From the NCBI GenBank assembly GCA_016710275.1, contig JADJXS010000001.1, positions 3,658,001 through 3,722,000 of the forward strand: a stretch of 64,000 nt of DNA, given 5' to 3'. Below the pieces are notes generated by a model. It worked only from the letters and a program-made list of their open reading frames with translations. It did not search any database and was not told the DNA's origin. Source of the DNA: Phycisphaerales bacterium (GTDB lineage Bacteria; Planctomycetota; Phycisphaerae; UBA1845; Fen-1342). Positions within the stretch are counted from its first letter, which is position 1, and each line of letters starts with the position of its first letter. This document shows, in pieces, positions 17,390 to 26,075 of this stretch. A program made the position numbers and the translations under genes.

Positions 17390-17426
17390 CCGCCCCCCAA
17401 GGGCCGCTCGCCCCATCGGAGCCATC

Positions 17427-18590
17427 GTGGACTACCGACTCAGCGAAGACCAGCAATCCCTGCTTTCCGCTCTGGGCGATTTCTGCCGTGAGCGCATCGC
17501 TCCACTGGCCGAGCGCCGCGACCACGAGGGCCGTTTCGAGGAGGGACTGGTCGCCGCGCTGGCCGAAATGGGGCTGATGGGGCTGTACGTTCCCACCGAG
17601 TACGGCGGCGCGGGGATGGACGTCATCACCTACGCCTGCGCGGTCGAGGAGCTGTCGCGGGCCTGCGGCGCAACCGGCATTCTCATGTCCGCGCATCACT
17701 CGCTCTGCGTCGATCCGATCCTGCGCTTCGGTTCCGAAGCGCAGAAGCGCCGCTACCTGCCGATGCTGTCGAACGGCTCCGCCGTCGGCTGCTTCTCCCT
17801 CACCGAGCCGGGCAGCGGCTCCGATGCCGGCGCGGCGCGCTGCGCCGCGGTCGAGCGGCCTGACGGCTGGCTGATCAACGGCACCAAGTGCTTCGTCACG
17901 AACGGTGTCGAGGCGAGAGTCGTCGTGCTCTTCGCCGTGACCGATCCGAACAGCCCCAAGCAGCGGATGTCCGCCTTCATCGTGGACAAGGACGCGCCGG
18001 GGCTGCGGGTCGGCAAGATCGAAAAAAAGATGGGCATCCGCGCCAGCAGCACGACCGAGCTGGTGTTCGAAAACTGCCTGGTCCCGCGCGAGGCGCTGCT
18101 CGGGGAGCGCGGCCGCGGACTGCGCATCGCCCTCTCCACGCTCGACGGCGGGCGGATCGGCGTGGCGGCGCAGGCGCTGGGCATCGCGCAGGCAGCGCTG
18201 GATGCGGCGATGTCTTATTCCCAGACGCGCCACCAGTTCAACCAGCCGATCAGCAACTTCCAGGCCATTCAGTGGAAGCTGGCCGACATGGGCGTCGCAC
18301 TGGCCGCCGCGCGGCTGCTGGTGCGCCGCGCCGCTTGGAACAAGCACACCGGCCGCCCCTACGAAACCGAGGCGGCGATGGCCAAGCTCTTCGCCAGCGA
18401 GATGTCCTCGCGCGTCACGAACATGGCCGTGCAGTGCTTCGGGGGGTATGGCTACATTTGCGACTATCCCGCGGAGCGCTTTCTGCGCGACGCGAAAATC
18501 ACCGAACTGTACGAAGGAACCAGCGAAATCCAGAGACTGGTCATCGCCCGGCGGATCCTCTCCGAACCGGGCTGGGTGGCCCGCGGATAA
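17427..18590 (+). CDS. Acyl-CoA dehydrogenase (second of a tandem pair)
   Basis: 387 aa from a GTG start with TCGGAG just upstream; the fold begins directly with DYRLSEDQQSL. SLTEPGSGSDAGAARC, KCFVTNG, the FGGYGYICDYPAERFLRDAKI block and YEGTSEIQRLVIARRIL are classical short-chain/butyryl type elements; Glu363 is the predicted catalytic base. It shares the three-gene unit with the preceding paralogue and the thiolase 15 nt downstream. Possibly a butyryl- or isovaleryl-CoA enzyme, not resolved here. No electron-transfer flavoprotein genes are adjacent. Confidence 0.93.
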   Translation: MDYRLSEDQQSLLSALGDFCRERIAPLAERRDHEGRFEEGLVAALAEMGLMGLYVPTEYGGAGMDVITYACAVEELSRACGATGILMSAHHSLCVDPILRFGSEAQKRRYLPMLSNGSAVGCFSLTEPGSGSDAGAARCAAVERPDGWLINGTKCFVTNGVEARVVVLFAVTDPNSPKQRMSAFIVDKDAPGLRVGKIEKKMGIRASSTTELVFENCLVPREALLGERGRGLRIALSTLDGGRIGVAAQALGIAQAALDAAMSYSQTRHQFNQPISNFQAIQWKLADMGVALAAARLLVRRAAWNKHTGRPYETEAAMAKLFASEMSSRVTNMAVQCFGGYGYICDYPAERFLRDAKITELYEGTSEIQRLVIARRILSEPGWVARG

Positions 18591-18605
18591 CCGGAGGTCG
18601 GCAGC

Positions 18606-19784
18606 ATGGCGGATGGGAATACGTACCTTGTAGCGGCGGCGCGCAGCCCGATCGGGCATTTTCTGGGCGGCCTGTCCAAACTCCCGGCGACGGCGATCGG
18701 CGGGCAGGTGGCGCGGTCCCTGCTGGAGCGCGCCGGAGTCAGCCCCGCGGACGTGGACGAGGTGTTGATCGGGCAGGTGCTGCAGGCCGGCTGCGGGCAG
18801 AATCCCGCCCGGCAGGTGGCCCTGGCCGCCGGCTTCCCCGACACGATCACCGCCGCAACCATCAACAAGGTCTGCGGCTCAAGCCTGCAGGCGGCGATGT
18901 TCGCGGATCAGATCATCCGCGCCGGGGACGCCGAGCTGATCCTCGCCGGCGGCGTCGAGAGCATGAGCAACGCGCCGCACCTGGTCCGCAGCATGCGCAG
19001 CGGCCACAAGTTCGGCAACGTCGAGATGGTCGACTGCATGGCCTATGACGGCCTGACCAACGTCTACGACGGCGAGATCATGGGGGTGATCGCGGAGGAG
19101 AGCGGGCGCCGCGTCGGGGTGACCCGTGCGCAGCAGGACGAATTCTCCTTGCGCAGCCACCAGCGCGCGGCGGCGGCGGAGAAGTCCGGCGCCTTCGACG
19201 CCGTGCGCGTGCCGATCAGCGTGCCGCGCGCGACCGAGCCGCTGAGCCGCGACGAAACCATCCGCCACGACATCAGCATCGAAAAGCTCGCCGCCCTCAA
19301 GCCAGCCTTCAGCAAGGACGGCGAAATCACCGCCGGCAACGCCTCCACGATCTCCGACGGCGCCGCCATGGTGATCTGTGCCGACGCGGCCGGCCTGAAG
19401 AAGTGCCGCAGCGCCCCGCTGGCGCGGGTGGTGGCGCACGCCACCGCCGGCGGCCCGCCGCGCGACCTGTTCTTCGCCCCCATCGCCGCCTGCCGCAAGG
19501 CCTGCGAAAAGGCCGGCTGGCCGCTGCGCTCGGTGGACCTGTGGGAAATCAACGAGGCCTTCGCGGCGCAGATGCTGGTCTGCATGAAGGGGTTGGAACT
19601 GGACCCCGAAAAGGTGAACGTCCACGGCGGCGCGATCGCACTGGGCCACCCGATCGGCGCTTCGGGCGCGCGGATCCTGGGCACGCTGATGCACGCGCTC
19701 AAGCGCCTGAACCTCAAGCGCGGCGTGGCGTCGCTGTGCCTGGGCGGCGGAAACGCCGTGGCGATGGCGATCGAGGCGGTGTAG
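18606..19784 (+). CDS. Acetyl-CoA C-acetyltransferase (thiolase)
   Basis: 392 aa, the usual length. It cleaves or forms acetoacetyl-CoA. The nucleophile is Cys90 in NKVCGSSLQAAM; GGVESMSNAPHL, NEAFAAQ, His348 in GGAIALGHPIGASGARI and Cys378 in CLGGGNAVAM complete the active site. ATG with CCGGAGG upstream. It closes the three-gene acyl-CoA operon. Direction (breakdown versus C4 synthesis) is not visible, but two dehydrogenases upstream favour breakdown. Confidence 0.93.
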   Translation: MADGNTYLVAAARSPIGHFLGGLSKLPATAIGGQVARSLLERAGVSPADVDEVLIGQVLQAGCGQNPARQVALAAGFPDTITAATINKVCGSSLQAAMFADQIIRAGDAELILAGGVESMSNAPHLVRSMRSGHKFGNVEMVDCMAYDGLTNVYDGEIMGVIAEESGRRVGVTRAQQDEFSLRSHQRAAAAEKSGAFDAVRVPISVPRATEPLSRDETIRHDISIEKLAALKPAFSKDGEITAGNASTISDGAAMVICADAAGLKKCRSAPLARVVAHATAGGPPRDLFFAPIAACRKACEKAGWPLRSVDLWEINEAFAAQMLVCMKGLELDPEKVNVHGGAIALGHPIGASGARILGTLMHALKRLNLKRGVASLCLGGGNAVAMAIEAV

Positions 19785-19830
19785 ACGAGGGCGCGGCGGC
19801 GGCACGGGTCTTCGCACTTCGCACGGATGC

Positions 19831-22800
19831 GTGATCAACATGGCTAGCAAGCGAGACGCCGCTCCGGGCAACCCGGCCCTCTTCGTCCAGCAATTCGTGG
19901 CCGCTCGGCGCGAGGCGCGGCGGCAGCGCGCCCTCTTCATCCCCCGCTTCGTCAGCGAGGCCGGCCGCGACCCGGCACTGATCGGAACGGAACGCGAGCG
20001 CGCCCGGAAGATTCTCCTGCACTGGGCCGAGTTGGAGTGGGAGGGCCGCCTCGCCGAGCATCGCGAGACCTCGATCGACACCCAGTTCCTCGACGCGGTG
20101 TTTTCCGACGCGCTGGGTTACGCGCTGCTCACCCGCAGCCCCGAGTCGTGGCAGCTCTCTCACAAACACCCGGTCCCCGGGGTCGGCATCGCCGACGCCG
20201 CGCTGGGCCATTTTCCTTCGGCCCGCAGCCCCTCCGTCGTCATCGAACTGAAGGACGCCAACACCGACCTCGACCGCGATCGGCGCAACGGCCGCAGCGC
20301 CGTGCAGCAGTGCTGGGACTATCTCAACGCGCTGCCCGAGTGCGAATGGGGCATCGTCTCCAATTTCTCGCTCATCCGCCTCTACCACCGCACCCGCGGC
20401 GCCCTCGCCTACGAGGAGTTCAGCCTGCAGGAGCTGCGCGGCACCGAACGCTTCAACGAGTTCTTCGCGCTCTTCGAGCGACAGGGGCTGCTCTCGACCA
20501 CTCCCGAGCAGAAGCCGCGCGCCCGCAGACTGCTGGAACGCACCCTGCAGCGCCAGAAGGAGGTCGGCAACGACCTCTACGACGCCTACCGCGAGCAGCG
20601 CCTGCGGCTGATCGACTTCCTGATCCGCTATGAGCGCAAGCCGCTGGATCGCGCCATCGCCATCGCTCAGAAAGTGCTGGACCGCATCATCTTCATCGCC
20701 TTCTGCGAGGACCGGGAGTTGCTGCCGTCCAACTGCCTGGAGCGCGCCTACTCCCTTCCGGCGGCGTTCTCCCGCGTGAAAAATCCGCGCTGGCGAAACT
20801 TCATCGAGCTGTTCCGCGCCGTGGACCAGGGCTACCCCGAAGAACCCCAGATCCACGCCTACAACGGCGGCCTCTTCGCCGACGACGCCGAGATCGACGC
20901 CATCGAACTGCCGGATGACCCCTACACCCGCGACTTCCGCGACTTCGGCAACTACGACTTCTCGGAGGAAGTCAACGTCGAGGTGCTCGGCCACCTCTTC
21001 GAACGCTCGATCACCGAGCTGGAAAAGCTGCGCGTCGGCGGACTGTATGCGCTCTCCGGCGGCGAAAAGGGCCTGGAGCGACTGCCGCCGCGGCGGACGG
21101 CGCGCCGGCCGGTCCGCCCCGCCGCCCCGCCGGCTGCTGCGCCCCGCATGGAAAAGAGCGCCCACCGCAAGCGCTTCGGCATCTACTACACGCCCCCGGC
21201 ATTCACCGGCCTGATCGTCGAGCGCACCGTGGACGCCCTGATCCGCCGGCACTTCGAGTCCCTGGCGCGGGAACACGGCGTCGATCCCGACGCGCGATCG
21301 GAGACGGACCCGGCCACGCTGCGGCGATACTGGAACGCCTGCCTCGACGCCCTGCAGCGCGTGACGATCTGCGATCCGGCGTGCGGGTCGGGCGCCTTCC
21401 TGATCCGCGCGTACGAATCGCTCGACGCGCATTACAAGGCGGTGATCCACGGACTGGCCGGCAGCGGCGAAGAGGCCGAGCGGGTCGCCGAACTCGAAGC
21501 GCAGATCGCCGGCGACATCCTGGGGCGCAACCTGCACGGCGTGGACCTGTCGCGCGAGGCGGTCGAAATCACGCAGCTCGCGCTGTGGATCCGCTCCGCG
21601 CAGGGGCACACGCTCGCCAACCTGTCGAAAAACATCCTGCACGGAAACTCGCTGGTCAGCGATCCGGCCGTGGACCCGCACGCTCTGGACTGGCGATCGG
21701 CCTTTCCGCACATCTTCGGCGAGGGCGCCGCCGGCGGATTCTCGTGCGTGATCGGCAACCCGCCGTGGGAGCGCGTGAAGGTGCAGGATCGCGAGTTCTT
21801 CTCAATGACCGACCCCCAGACTGCGGAGGCGGTCAGCGCGGCGGATCGCAAGAAGCGCATCGCGGCGATGCCGCGGGTGAACCCCCCGCTGCACGTCGCG
21901 TACGAGGCGGCCCGCGACCGTGCTCAACGGATGCTCGACTACGCGCGGCGCTCCGCCGAGGAGGGCGGCCGCTACCCGCTCACCGGCCGGGGCGACATCA
22001 ACCTGTACATGCTCTTCGCCGAATTGGCGCGTTCGATCGTCGCACCCGACGGCTTCGCGGGGCTACTCGTGCCGTCAGGAATCGCCACCGACGACACCAC
22101 CAAGGCGTATTTCAATGACCTGATGGACCGCAAGGCGCTGATCTCGCTCTATGACTTTGAGAACAAGGAAGGCCACTTCGAGGACGTACACCGCTCGTTC
22201 AAGTTCACCGCTTTGGTGTTCGGCGGCAGTGCGCGCTGTACGGAGCAGGCCGACTTCGTTTTCTTCGCCCACGACGTGGAGGAAGTCTCCGAAAACAACG
22301 CGCAGCGGCACATCCCGCTGACCGCGGCGGACATGAAGCTGCTCAACCCCAACACCCGCACCTGCCCGATCTTCCGCACGCGCCGGGATGCAGCGCTGAC
22401 CCGGGCCATTTATCGCCGCGTGCCGATCCTGATCGACGAGAATCGCCGCCAGGGCGGCAATCCGTGGGGGATAAAGTTCTTCACGATGTTCCACCAAACC
22501 AACGATGCGCAGCACTTTGGCGACGCCGGCGTGTGGGAGAAGAAGGGTTACACGCTCGCGGGCAACGTGTACACGAAGGGCAAAAAGCGGGCGCTCCCGC
22601 TGTATGAGGCGAAGATGGTGCAGGCTTTTGACCATCGCGCCGCGAGCGTGGTGGTCGAGGACGAGAACTGGGTGCGCCAGGGGCAGAAGGAGGCGACCAC
22701 ACCCGTCCAGCATGCCAACCCAGAATTCGCCGTCATCCCGCGATGGTGGGTTCCGCAAGAGTCGGTTTGCAGCGCCTTGTCCGAGCGGAGTCGAGACTGG

Positions 22801-23433
22801 TTTCTGGCATTCAAGGATGTTACAAGCGCGACGAACGAGCGCACGATGATTGCGGCATTTCTACCCTGCGTCGCGGCAGTCAATTCGGCGCCCCTGATGC
22901 TTCCCGGCGAGAATGTAACCCCGCGACTTGAAGCGTGTCTGCTTGGGAACATGAACGCATTCGCATATGACTTCGTCGCGCGTCAGAAAGTCGGAGCGGT
23001 GCATCTCAATTTCTTCATCGTCGAGCAACTCCCCACGCTCCCCCCCAACACCTACGCCGACAAATGCCCCTGGTCCCGCCGCGAAACCCTCGAACACTGG
23101 ATCAGCGAGCGCGTCCTGAAACTCTCCTGCACCGCCGAGGACATGATCCCGCTGGCACAAGCCTGCAATTTCAAGGGCAGCCGCGGCGACGGCGTCCACA
23201 TCTGGCAGGAACGCGAACGCGCCGAACTCCGCGCCGAACTCGACGCCGCCTTCTTCATCCTCTACGGCATCGAGCGCCCCGACGTCGAGTACATCCTCAG
23301 CACCTTCACCGGCACGGGGTTCATTCCGCCCGATGAGCGCGGCGACGACAATCGTGCGTTCCTCGGCGGCCGGCCCGGAGCCGAAATCCTGGACGCCTAC
23401 GACCGCCTGAGCAGCGCAGCGCGCGGCCAATAG
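19831..23433 (+). CDS. Single-chain type IIG restriction-modification enzyme (Eco57I/PglX-like)
   Basis: 1200 aa. The N-terminal part has a PD-(D/E)XK nuclease signature: Asp122 in GIADAAL and Glu139-Leu-Lys141 in VVIELKDA. The adenine methyltransferase domain has motif I DPACGSGAFLI (Asp515-Gly521 region) and motif IV NPPW at 643-646. The C-terminal half carries ATNERTMIAAFLP-type residues (SATNERTMIAAFLP) that mark the target-recognition region of this family. One protein would both cut and methylate DNA. Start is GTG 19831 or ATG 19840; the ribosome site is weak. No BREX or other defence genes flank it, so it is an orphan. Codons over about 22740-23040 are A/T-richer than the rest. Confidence 0.88.
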   Translation: MINMASKRDAAPGNPALFVQQFVAARREARRQRALFIPRFVSEAGRDPALIGTERERARKILLHWAELEWEGRLAEHRETSIDTQFLDAVFSDALGYALLTRSPESWQLSHKHPVPGVGIADAALGHFPSARSPSVVIELKDANTDLDRDRRNGRSAVQQCWDYLNALPECEWGIVSNFSLIRLYHRTRGALAYEEFSLQELRGTERFNEFFALFERQGLLSTTPEQKPRARRLLERTLQRQKEVGNDLYDAYREQRLRLIDFLIRYERKPLDRAIAIAQKVLDRIIFIAFCEDRELLPSNCLERAYSLPAAFSRVKNPRWRNFIELFRAVDQGYPEEPQIHAYNGGLFADDAEIDAIELPDDPYTRDFRDFGNYDFSEEVNVEVLGHLFERSITELEKLRVGGLYALSGGEKGLERLPPRRTARRPVRPAAPPAAAPRMEKSAHRKRFGIYYTPPAFTGLIVERTVDALIRRHFESLAREHGVDPDARSETDPATLRRYWNACLDALQRVTICDPACGSGAFLIRAYESLDAHYKAVIHGLAGSGEEAERVAELEAQIAGDILGRNLHGVDLSREAVEITQLALWIRSAQGHTLANLSKNILHGNSLVSDPAVDPHALDWRSAFPHIFGEGAAGGFSCVIGNPPWERVKVQDREFFSMTDPQTAEAVSAADRKKRIAAMPRVNPPLHVAYEAARDRAQRMLDYARRSAEEGGRYPLTGRGDINLYMLFAELARSIVAPDGFAGLLVPSGIATDDTTKAYFNDLMDRKALISLYDFENKEGHFEDVHRSFKFTALVFGGSARCTEQADFVFFAHDVEEVSENNAQRHIPLTAADMKLLNPNTRTCPIFRTRRDAALTRAIYRRVPILIDENRRQGGNPWGIKFFTMFHQTNDAQHFGDAGVWEKKGYTLAGNVYTKGKKRALPLYEAKMVQAFDHRAASVVVEDENWVRQGQKEATTPVQHANPEFAVIPRWWVPQESVCSALSERSRDWFLAFKDVTSATNERTMIAAFLPCVAAVNSAPLMLPGENVTPRLEACLLGNMNAFAYDFVARQKVGAVHLNFFIVEQLPTLPPNTYADKCPWSRRETLEHWISERVLKLSCTAEDMIPLAQACNFKGSRGDGVHIWQERERAELRAELDAAFFILYGIERPDVEYILSTFTGTGFIPPDERGDDNRAFLGGRPGAEILDAYDRLSSAARGQ

Positions 23434-23490
23434 TCGCTGCCCGCTGCGCAGTATTCCCAACATCGGTCCCCCACGACCCGGCCCGCCGCG

Positions 23491-23519
23491 TTGACCCGGA
23501 CCGGCCGCTGCGTCAGAAT
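23491..23519 (+). promoter_or_regulatory. Candidate sigma70-type promoter for gmd
   Basis: TTGACC at 23491 and CAGAAT at 23514 are separated by exactly 17 nt. The predicted transcript would start near 23526 and carry a small CCCCG-TTT-CGGGG hairpin (23522-23534) at its very 5' end, about 50 nt before the gmd start. Confidence 0.45.
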
Positions 23520-23585
23520 CGCCCCGTTTCGGGGGTGCGGCCGGGCCGGCCGCCGCCCTCGAACCGGCTCCTGGGAGAGATTGCA

Positions 23586-24620
23586 ATGTCCGTCGCACTG
23601 ATCACCGGCATCACCGGGCAGGATGGGTCGTACCTGGCCGAACTGCTGCTCGCCAAGGGATACGAGGTCCACGGCATCATCCGCCGCAGCAGCTCCTTCA
23701 ACACCGGCCGCATCGACCACCTCTACGGCGACGTGCACCAGAACCCGTCGCTGCGCCTGCACTACGGCGACCTCGGCGACGGAACCAGCCTGCGGCGGAT
23801 TCTCAGCGAAACGCGGCCGACCGAGGTCTACAACCTTGCCGCCCAGTCCCATGTGCGCGTCAGCTTCGACCAGCCGGAATTCACCGCCGACGTCGGCGGC
23901 CTCGGCTGCCTGCGGCTGCTCGAGGCCATCCGCGACGTGAACCCGGCCATCCGTTTCTACCAGGCCAGCAGCAGCGAGATGTACGGCAATGCCTCGCGCG
24001 AGGCGATGAACGAGAAAACCCCCTTCGACCCGCGCAGCCCCTACGCCGCCGCCAAGGTCTTCGCCTTTCACGTGACGGCTAACTACCGCGAGGCGTACGG
24101 CATGTTCGCCTGCAACGGCATCCTCTTTAACCACGAATCCCCCCGCCGCGGCGAGACCTTCGTCACCCGCAAAGTCACCCGCGCCGCCACGCGCATCAAG
24201 GTCGGCCTGCAACAGGAACTGTTCCTCGGCAACCTCGACGCCAAGCGCGACTGGGGCTTTGCCGGCGACTACGTCGACGCCATGTGGCGCATGATGCAGG
24301 CCGACAAGGCCGACGACTACGTCATCGGCACCGGCGAGGCGCACACCGTCCGCGAACTCTGCGAAACGGCCTTCGGCCTGCTCGGGCTGGACTACCGCCG
24401 CTTCGTCAAGATCGATCCGCGCTACTTCCGCCCCACCGAGGTCGATCACCTGCTGGCGGATTCCGGCCGCGCCCGCAAGGAACTGGGCTGGAAGCCGCAG
24501 GTGCTCTTTGGCGATCTCGTGCGAATGATGGTCGAAAGCGACCTGGAGCTGGCCAAGCGCGAGCTGCGCGCCGACGGCCGCCCCGTTCCCGCCGACGCGC
24601 AGACGCTCGTCAGCGTGTGA
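23586..24620 (+). CDS. gmd: GDP-mannose 4,6-dehydratase
   Basis: Converts GDP-mannose to GDP-4-dehydro-6-deoxymannose, the precursor of GDP-fucose, GDP-rhamnose and related sugars for glycans. 344 aa from the ATG behind GGGAGAG. NADP-binding GITGQDGSYLAELLL at the N-terminus, HYGDLGDGTSLRRI, SSSEMYG with Glu131, and the YXXXK pair Tyr153/Lys157 are all in place. HESPRRGETFVTRKVTRA and the GFAGDYVDAMW segment are diagnostic for Gmd. No GDP-fucose synthase or glycosyltransferase lies beside it. Convergent with the metal permease operon. Confidence 0.95.
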   Translation: MSVALITGITGQDGSYLAELLLAKGYEVHGIIRRSSSFNTGRIDHLYGDVHQNPSLRLHYGDLGDGTSLRRILSETRPTEVYNLAAQSHVRVSFDQPEFTADVGGLGCLRLLEAIRDVNPAIRFYQASSSEMYGNASREAMNEKTPFDPRSPYAAAKVFAFHVTANYREAYGMFACNGILFNHESPRRGETFVTRKVTRAATRIKVGLQQELFLGNLDAKRDWGFAGDYVDAMWRMMQADKADDYVIGTGEAHTVRELCETAFGLLGLDYRRFVKIDPRYFRPTEVDHLLADSGRARKELGWKPQVLFGDLVRMMVESDLELAKRELRADGRPVPADAQTLVSV

Positions 24621-24737
24621 CCGCAGAGGTGTGTGCGCACGGCTGTGCTCGCAGTGACGCCCCCTCAGCGCCTGCATTGCTCACCGCGCGCCGGCCCCAA
24701 AGAGTTCAGCACGCCCCTTGCGAATCCGCCCGGCCGC

Positions 24738-26075
24738 TCACTCGCCGCGCGGAATTTCGGCGCCGTGCGGATCGCGCGCCGTCTCCCCCACATCCCGCGC
24801 CAACACCTCGCGGATCCCGGCCTCTGCCAGATGCTCCAGCCGCTCGGCCGTCCCGTGCACATGATCCGGCCGCAGCCCCAGCCGCTCGCTCAGGTACACC
24901 TCCCAAAGCCGGTGCGCCCGGACCACGCTGCGCGCCGCAGCGCTGCCCGGCGCCGTCAGTCGGATGCGCCCCCGCCCCTCGTGCACCATTCCGCGTCGGG
25001 ACAACCCGGTCAGTGCCAGCCGCGTTGCCAGCCGTCCCGAGCCGACCGCAGCGCGCACCAGCCGGCCCAGCGCCGCACCGGAAATCTCGCGGCCGGATTC
25101 CTCGATGCGATACAGCATCCCCAGGATGTCCTCGCGCAGGATGCGCGCCCGCAGCCGCGCCCGGCGCTGCGCCTGCATGATCAGCCCGTGCCGCGGCGCC
25201 AGCAGCAGCGCCAATGCGAATTGCACCCCCACCGCCACGCAGATCATCCCGGCGGTGCTGGTGCTCACCCCCGCATAGCCGAACCACCCGGGCGCCAGAA
25301 TCGCCAGCAGATGCCCGCCCGCAGCGCCGATCACCGCGACCAGCACGCTCAGCAGCAGCATCGGCAGCAGGCGATCCGTCAGCAGCCGCGCTGCCGCCGC
25401 CGGCACGATCAGCATCGCGATCACCAGGATGCTGCCCACGCTCTCGAACGCCGCGACCGTCGTCATCGCCACCAGCGTCATCAGCGCGTAGTGCAGCAGC
25501 AGCGGGCGGAATCCCATCGCCGCCGCCAGCGCCGAGTCAAACGCGGCCAGCCGCAGTTCCTTGAACAGCAGCGCGATCACCAGCACGTTCACAAGCAACA
25601 CGCCCGTCAGCGTGACGGCCGCTTCCGGCACGTCCCATCCGCCGATTGTCATCGTCCGCAACACCGCAATCTCAATCTGCCCGTACAGCACGCAGTCGGG
25701 ATCGAGGTCGATCGAATCGGCCTGCCGGATCAGCACCAGCCCCAGCGCGAACAGAACCGAAAACACGACCCCCAGCGCCGCACTCTCCTCCACCCGCGCC
25801 ACGCTGTGCAGCCACTGTGTCAACGCCGCTGTCAGCACACCCACCAGCGCCGCGCCGATCAGCATCTCCACCCCGCCGAGGCTGCCCGAGATCAGGAACG
25901 CCGCCGCCAGCCCCGGAAGCACGGCATGGCTGATCGCATCCCCCATCAGGCTCAATCGCCGCAGCACCAGAAAATTCCCCGGCAGCGCGCAGGCCGCCGC
26001 CGCCAGCGCCCCGATCACCACCATCCACGTGTCGTCGCCGCGCCAGTCGAAATCCGCCGGGATCAGGTGGATCAT
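24738..26075 (-). CDS. Metal ABC transporter permease fused to a DtxR/MntR-like regulator domain (second permease)
   Basis: 445 aa. Residues about 15-290 are an ABC-3 family permease (TroD/MntB type): FLVLRRLSLMGDAISHAVLPG, FVFS-type helices, AFESVGSILVIAMLIVPAAAARLL. Residues about 300-430 are not part of a permease: a winged-helix-like segment (ISGAALGRLV, LALTGLSRRGMVHEGRGRIRLTAPG) is followed by a dimerisation/metal region, RAHRLWEVYL and DHVHGTAERLEHL, matching DtxR/MntR metal-site spacing. Overall layout equals chlamydial YtgCR. ATG overlaps the first permease stop (ATGA). Last gene of a four-gene importer operon. Substrate likely Mn, Fe or Zn. Confidence 0.85.
   Translation of the reverse strand: MIHLIPADFDWRGDDTWMVVIGALAAAACALPGNFLVLRRLSLMGDAISHAVLPGLAAAFLISGSLGGVEMLIGAALVGVLTAALTQWLHSVARVEESAALGVVFSVLFALGLVLIRQADSIDLDPDCVLYGQIEIAVLRTMTIGGWDVPEAAVTLTGVLLVNVLVIALLFKELRLAAFDSALAAAMGFRPLLLHYALMTLVAMTTVAAFESVGSILVIAMLIVPAAAARLLTDRLLPMLLLSVLVAVIGAAGGHLLAILAPGWFGYAGVSTSTAGMICVAVGVQFALALLLAPRHGLIMQAQRRARLRARILREDILGMLYRIEESGREISGAALGRLVRAAVGSGRLATRLALTGLSRRGMVHEGRGRIRLTAPGSAAARSVVRAHRLWEVYLSERLGLRPDHVHGTAERLEHLAEAGIREVLARDVGETARDPHGAEIPRGE

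Noticed and set aside
19714..21711. 665-codon antisense frame over the thiolase end and type IIG gene
   Set aside because: No motif; both + strand genes are well supported through this interval.
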